From the NCBI GenBank assembly GCA_031554725.1, contig JAVBUZ010000232.1, positions 1 through 19,011 of the forward strand: a stretch of 19,011 nt of DNA, read 5' to 3'. This DNA comes from JAVBUZ01 sp031554725. Lineage in GTDB: Bacteria; Bacillota; Clostridia; Lachnospirales; Lachnospiraceae. Both the position numbers and the translations under genes were made by a program. The notes under the pieces are model-generated. The model was given only the letters and a program-made list of their open reading frames with translations. It was not told the origin of the DNA and did not search any database. Of the stretch, positions 16,108 through 19,011 are shown piece after piece. Each line of letters opens with the position of its first letter. Positions within the stretch are counted from its first letter, which is position 1.

Positions 16108-16226
16108 AAGAAATTTAATTGTTCTTTTATGATGGGTGTACTTTCGTAGTAACAAGCAATAAAAATTAAAGTTCCTTCGCGCAGTTCAACACTGCTCTAC
16201 CGGAATCTTTATTTCTATTGCTACTA
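16108..16226. repeat. Second copy of the palindromic repeat family
   Basis: This gene-free stretch between dgt and the histidine kinase holds both repeat modules seen at 5.6-6.1 kb. From 16109, AAGAAATTTAATTGT followed by TCTTTTATGATGGG matches one arm of the 5985-6122 palindrome over about 37 bases, including CTTTCG. From 16147 to 16226 a hairpin has arms TAGTA...CAATAAAAATTAAAGTTCC and GGAATCTTTATTTCTATTG CTACTA around GCAGTTCAACACTGC, matching the AATAAAGTTCC...GCAG arms of the 5597-5953 element. The two modules are arranged differently at the two loci. Confidence 0.75.
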
Positions 16227-16245
16227 TCCGCTAAAGTATCTCAAA

Positions 16246-16290
16246 ACAAAAAACATTCCTTCAAACAAGAGTACCTGCTCAAAGGAATGC
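16246..16290 (-). terminator. Rho-independent terminator after the histidine kinase gene
   Basis: On the minus strand CATTCCTTTGAG and the complement of CATTCCTT plus GAG form a stem (16254-16261 with 16282-16289, plus GAG/CTC inside), followed by six T residues (16248-16253). It starts 11 bases past the histidine kinase stop and ends the sensor/ABC operon. Confidence 0.85.
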
Positions 16291-16300
16291 TATTTTATTA

Positions 16301-17179
16301 TTACGCCTTTATTACTAAATCAATTCTTAATACCTGATTTTCAAAAACAGCCTCTATTGTTCCTCCCATTGCCTCCACCAATTGTTTACTAATATATAGG
16401 CCCAAGCCACTTCCGCCCACATTTCTAGCCTTGTCTTGCATAAAAAATTTATCAAAGATATGGTCTGTATCAATATATTCCTCTTTGGCTGGATTAGAAA
16501 TAGATATGGTAACAACCTCTTTAGCAGATATATTAAAGTTAATATCGCCGTTAGTATACTTTATGGCATTTGATATGAGGTTTTGAAAGACTCTGGTAAG
16601 CATTGTTTTATCTGCAAAAGCATAGGTCACCTTATCGGCACCATCAAAATGAGGAGCAATAGACTTTTCATTAAATGCCGGATAATTTGCCAGTATTAAT
16701 TCGCATAATAGTCCTGCAACATCTATTGCTTCTATCTCAGGCATATTATCCTGGGAATCGATTAACGACAGCTCATAAAAATCATTGATAAGGGTATTGC
16801 AATATGCCGTTCGCTCTAATGCAATATCAACGTAAGTCTCCACCTGGGCATTCAAGGTCTCCTTTTTTGCAAGCTGTAGATATCCCATAACGGAAGTAAG
16901 GGGCGTTCTCATATCATGGGAAATATCAGCAATAGAATCCCTTAATACTGCTGCGCCCTTTGCTTCCTTTACTTTAATCTGCTCAATGTCATCAATCATG
17001 GAGTTGATTTTTATGGTCATTTCCTCCATACTCTTATCTCCAAGTTCAATTGAAATCAACTTATTTTCATAATCATCAAGCTGATTGGTTACCTGCCTAA
17101 TTTGCTTTTTTATCATAGAAAGCTTTGCCGCCAGAAAAATAACAGCGGCAGTAAGTATTGCTATCAGAAGATATTCCAC
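16301..17179 (-). CDS. Sensor histidine kinase
   Basis: A 292-residue kinase with a single N-terminal membrane segment (about 1-20) and no sizeable outside domain. A coiled linker (about 22-75) leads to the phospho-acceptor helix with His88 in ISHDMRTPLTSVMGYL. The ATP-binding domain has the N-box QNLISNAIKY (199-208), a DHIFDKFF segment and the G-box GSGLGLYISK (256-265). It would phosphorylate the response regulator whose C-terminus lies at the right edge. With so little sensor surface, it probably senses through the membrane or through the adjacent ABC transporter. The start is GTG at 17177-17179, 9 bases after GGAGG, which overlaps the permease stop. Confidence 0.93.
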   Translation of the reverse strand: MEYLLIAILTAAVIFLAAKLSMIKKQIRQVTNQLDDYENKLISIELGDKSMEEMTIKINSMIDDIEQIKVKEAKGAAVLRDSIADISHDMRTPLTSVMGYLQLAKKETLNAQVETYVDIALERTAYCNTLINDFYELSLIDSQDNMPEIEAIDVAGLLCELILANYPAFNEKSIAPHFDGADKVTYAFADKTMLTRVFQNLISNAIKYTNGDINFNISAKEVVTISISNPAKEEYIDTDHIFDKFFMQDKARNVGGSGLGLYISKQLVEAMGGTIEAVFENQVLRIDLVIKA

Positions 17180-17193
17180 CGCTGTGTACCTCC

Positions 17194-17889
17194 TTATTTT
17201 ATTTCAGCTTTTCTAAATGTAATGTGTGTCAGCAAAGTTATAGCTACAATCATTAAAGCTGCATATATACATGACATTACAAGGGTACTAGTATAGCTAT
17301 TCTGCGCTAGGCTGAAGCTAGAAAGCCGAAATACACTTGAGTCCAAAAAGTTACGCAAAATATTACAGGTTATAAAGGTGAAGCAAACAGAAACTGCAAT
17401 TGCTGCGGTCGCCTTTTTTGTCAAAAAAGAAATAAAGACCACACAGCATTGCACCCCTATAATCTGAATCATTACTGTAAGTAACCAAAACAGATTGCTT
17501 AAACAAAATACACTGGTATCAAAACCATATTTTAATGAAAAGCCTCCTATCAGTGCTACTATATAGGTTAAGTGCAAAAATGTTGATGTTAAAATGACTA
17601 TTATAGTTCTTGAAGCAATAATTGAAAAACGACTGTATCCAATTTTCACTTCATTATGAACCGTTCTACTACTAAAATCATTTCCTATAAACCATGCTGA
17701 AACAAGAGAAAACACAAACATAAATGATGTATCACCCACACCTGCAGCAAACATTGTATTCGTATTGTAGCTTTCATTAAATTTTAGATAGCCATAGAAA
17801 AAGCCCGCTAAAAAAAGCAATACAACTCCCGCATATAACAGCCAAAATCTTTTTATTTTAAACAATTCTACTTTTAACTGATTAATCAT
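17194..17889 (-). CDS. ABC-2 type transporter permease
   Basis: A 231-residue membrane protein with about six hydrophobic segments, starting MINQLKVELFKIKRFWLLYA, a typical N-terminus for permeases of the bacitracin/lantibiotic-immunity type. FIGNDFSSRTVHNEVKIGYSR (split about residues 67-87) is the recognisable ABC-2 coupling region after the second segment. The frame opens at 17946, but AGGAGG lies 8 bases before the ATG at 17887-17889, so the true gene overlaps the ATPase gene by 8 bases and is probably translationally coupled to it. It would form the membrane channel of the exporter. Substrate is not identifiable; peptide antibiotic resistance is inferred from family and neighbours. Confidence 0.87.
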   Translation of the reverse strand: MINQLKVELFKIKRFWLLYAGVVLLFLAGFFYGYLKFNESYNTNTMFAAGVGDTSFMFVFSLVSAWFIGNDFSSRTVHNEVKIGYSRFSIIASRTIIVILTSTFLHLTYIVALIGGFSLKYGFDTSVFCLSNLFWLLTVMIQIIGVQCCVVFISFLTKKATAAIAVSVCFTFITCNILRNFLDSSVFRLSSFSLAQNSYTSTLVMSCIYAALMIVAITLLTHITFRKAEIK

Positions 17890-18805
17890 TATTTGCACCT
17901 CCTGTAATGGAAAGAAAATATTCCTCAAGACTTTGTTCCGATACAAATAATTCTTTTACTATGATATTATTTTTCATCAGAGCTTCTGAAACAGCTTCTG
18001 CACTATCTGTATATGAGAAAAGGTGTACCGTATCATTGTTTACCACCTTAAACTCTAAGGTCTTTAGCTCATTCTCAATTACTGTAAGACATAGGGGCAA
18101 ATTATCCGTTTTTATTTGCACATACCTTCTACATTTGGCTTCAAGCTGTTCATGGGTAAGGGCGTCTATGACTTTCCCTTTATGAATAATAATGTAATCT
18201 GTAGCCAGCAAGAAAAGTTCACTAAGGATATGACTTGAAATAAACAGCGTCACATTTTTTTCTTCATTCAATTTTTTTAATATGTTACGCAAGGCAACAA
18301 TATTCTTTGGATCAAGGCCGTTGACAGGTTCATCTAAAATAAGCAATCTAGGTTTTCCAATTAATGCCATCGCTATCCCAAGACGCTGTTTCATTCCCAT
18401 GGAAAATGCTTTTACTTTTTTATTTCTTACGTCATATAGCTCCACTAGCTTAAGCATTTCATCACAAACCTTTTTATCTGGGTTTCCTAAAAGAATCCTC
18501 TGAAGCTCCAGATTTTGATATGCGGTATATTCTTGATATAAAGCTGGTGCTTCAATTGTACTGCCTATATACCTTCGCACCTTAGCAAGCCTTTTTTCAT
18601 TCTCTTCTTCAAAAAGTGAAAATGTGCCCTCCGTTTGATAAAGCAGTCCTGTTAAAATACGCATTAGCGTAGTCTTTCCCGAACCGTTTTCACCTATAAA
18701 CCCATAGATGTGTTTTTGTTTAAGCGTTATGCTCACATTGTCAAGTGCAGTAAATCCACCAAATTGTTTGGTCAGATTATTTGTCTGCAATATTATTTTT
18801 TCCAT
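17882..18805 (-). CDS. ABC transporter ATP-binding protein (peptide resistance/export type)
   Basis: A 307-residue ATPase. Walker A is GENGSGKT (38-45), the signature is FSMGMKQRLGIA (134-145) in the variant form common in BcrA/drug-export ATPases, Walker B is LLILDEP (154-160), then NGLDP, and the switch His is in SSHILSE (about 192). A C-terminal accessory domain (about 215-307) ends in SLEEYFLSITGG, typical of this subfamily. It powers the permease encoded next. No strong ribosome site sits at ideal spacing before the ATG at 18805 (AAAGG is about 14 bases away), so expression may be limited or the start slightly different. Confidence 0.93.
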   Translation of the reverse strand: MEKIILQTNNLTKQFGGFTALDNVSITLKQKHIYGFIGENGSGKTTLMRILTGLLYQTEGTFSLFEEENEKRLAKVRRYIGSTIEAPALYQEYTAYQNLELQRILLGNPDKKVCDEMLKLVELYDVRNKKVKAFSMGMKQRLGIAMALIGKPRLLILDEPVNGLDPKNIVALRNILKKLNEEKNVTLFISSHILSELFLLATDYIIIHKGKVIDALTHEQLEAKCRRYVQIKTDNLPLCLTVIENELKTLEFKVVNNDTVHLFSYTDSAEAVSEALMKNNIIVKELFVSEQSLEEYFLSITGGANND

Positions 18806-18837
18806 TATTAATAACCATGCCTTTCCGCTGCCTGCAT

Positions 18838-18886
18838 ACTTTGGGCCTCATGCCCAAAGTTGCGTGTGAAAAAATATTTTTCACAC
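18838..18886 (-). other. Two adjacent hairpins in the leader of the ABC ATPase gene
   Basis: ACTTTGGGC and GCCCAAAGT (18838-18846, 18852-18860) form a 9-bp perfect stem with a 5-base loop. GTGTGAAA and its complement (18864-18886) form a second, AT-rich palindrome. They lie between the response regulator stop and the ATPase start. Neither has a proper T-tract, so they may be RNA structures or binding sites in a regulated leader, or a weak end to the regulator transcript. No clear promoter was found in 18806-18956. Confidence 0.55.
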
Positions 18887-18956
18887 TGGCCTCACTTTCT
18901 GACCATAGTATATTGTTATAATTTAAGCATTTGCTTTACAAAACCTAAAGAAAATC

Positions 18957-19011
18957 TTAATTTATCAATCGATATCCCATTCCGTATACCGTTTCAATGT
19001 ATTTTTCATCT
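18957..19011 (-). CDS. OmpR-family response regulator (partial, C-terminal 17 residues)
   Basis: The minus strand at the right edge reads DEKYIETVYGMGYRLIN and then TAA (18957-18959). YIETVYGMGYRL is the characteristic last beta-hairpin of the OmpR/PhoB winged-helix DNA-binding domain. The rest of the gene lies beyond the window. With the histidine kinase downstream of the ABC genes it would complete a two-component system that probably controls the transporter. The fragment is short, but the motif is distinctive. Confidence 0.85.
   Translation of the reverse strand, partial: DEKYIETVYGMGYRLIN

Overview
The window reads as chromosomal DNA of a low-GC Gram-positive anaerobe, most likely a Clostridia member of the Lachnospiraceae type. 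The signs are the AT-rich sequence, strong AGGAGG-type ribosome binding sites, a T-box leader, a type A RNase P RNA, YlmH and TrmK homologues, and the dgt-dnaG-rpoD-trmK gene order. Every convincing gene is on the minus strand, so transcription runs from high to low coordinates. The taxonomic call is inference; no 16S gene or other decisive marker is present.

Layout, in plus-strand order. (1) 1-671: the start of a TrpX-like lipoprotein gene of a tryptophan-type ABC transporter, preceded by a promoter and a T-box leader whose likely specifier codon is UGG (Trp). (2) 688-5579: a probable metal-homeostasis operon. It has a good promoter, then a CobW/G3E GTPase with a very large His/Cys-rich insert, a second CobW-like P-loop protein fused to a DUF1980/TIGR03943-like domain, a ZIP metal transporter, the S4-domain protein YlmH and a PF06541 membrane protein. 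(3) 5517-6133: a 600-base gene-free region full of inverted repeats. (4) 6134-7379: a membrane-anchored trypsin-like protease gene, then rnpB with its own promoter.

(5) 7380-15984: a macromolecular-synthesis type operon read as dgt, dnaG, rpoD (sigA), trmK, a TGS-domain nucleoside kinase and a chemoreceptor. (6) 15985-16300: a second copy of the repeat family plus a rho-independent terminator. (7) 16301-19011: a peptide-sensing/resistance type module read as response regulator (only its C-terminus is in the window), ABC ATPase, ABC-2 permease and sensor histidine kinase.

The most striking observation is in dnaG. The 590-codon primase frame is continuous and well conserved on both sides of one in-frame TAG codon at 13965-13967. 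The stop falls just before the DPD metal-binding motif. Because primase is essential and TAG ends rpoD and another gene here, this is a sequencing/assembly error, a real lesion with a backup, or readthrough. The second notable feature is a two-module palindromic repeat family found at both 5.6-6.1 kb and 16.1-16.2 kb. The third is the CobW protein with about 44 His and 12 Cys in 111 residues, next to a DUF1980 fusion and a ZIP transporter.
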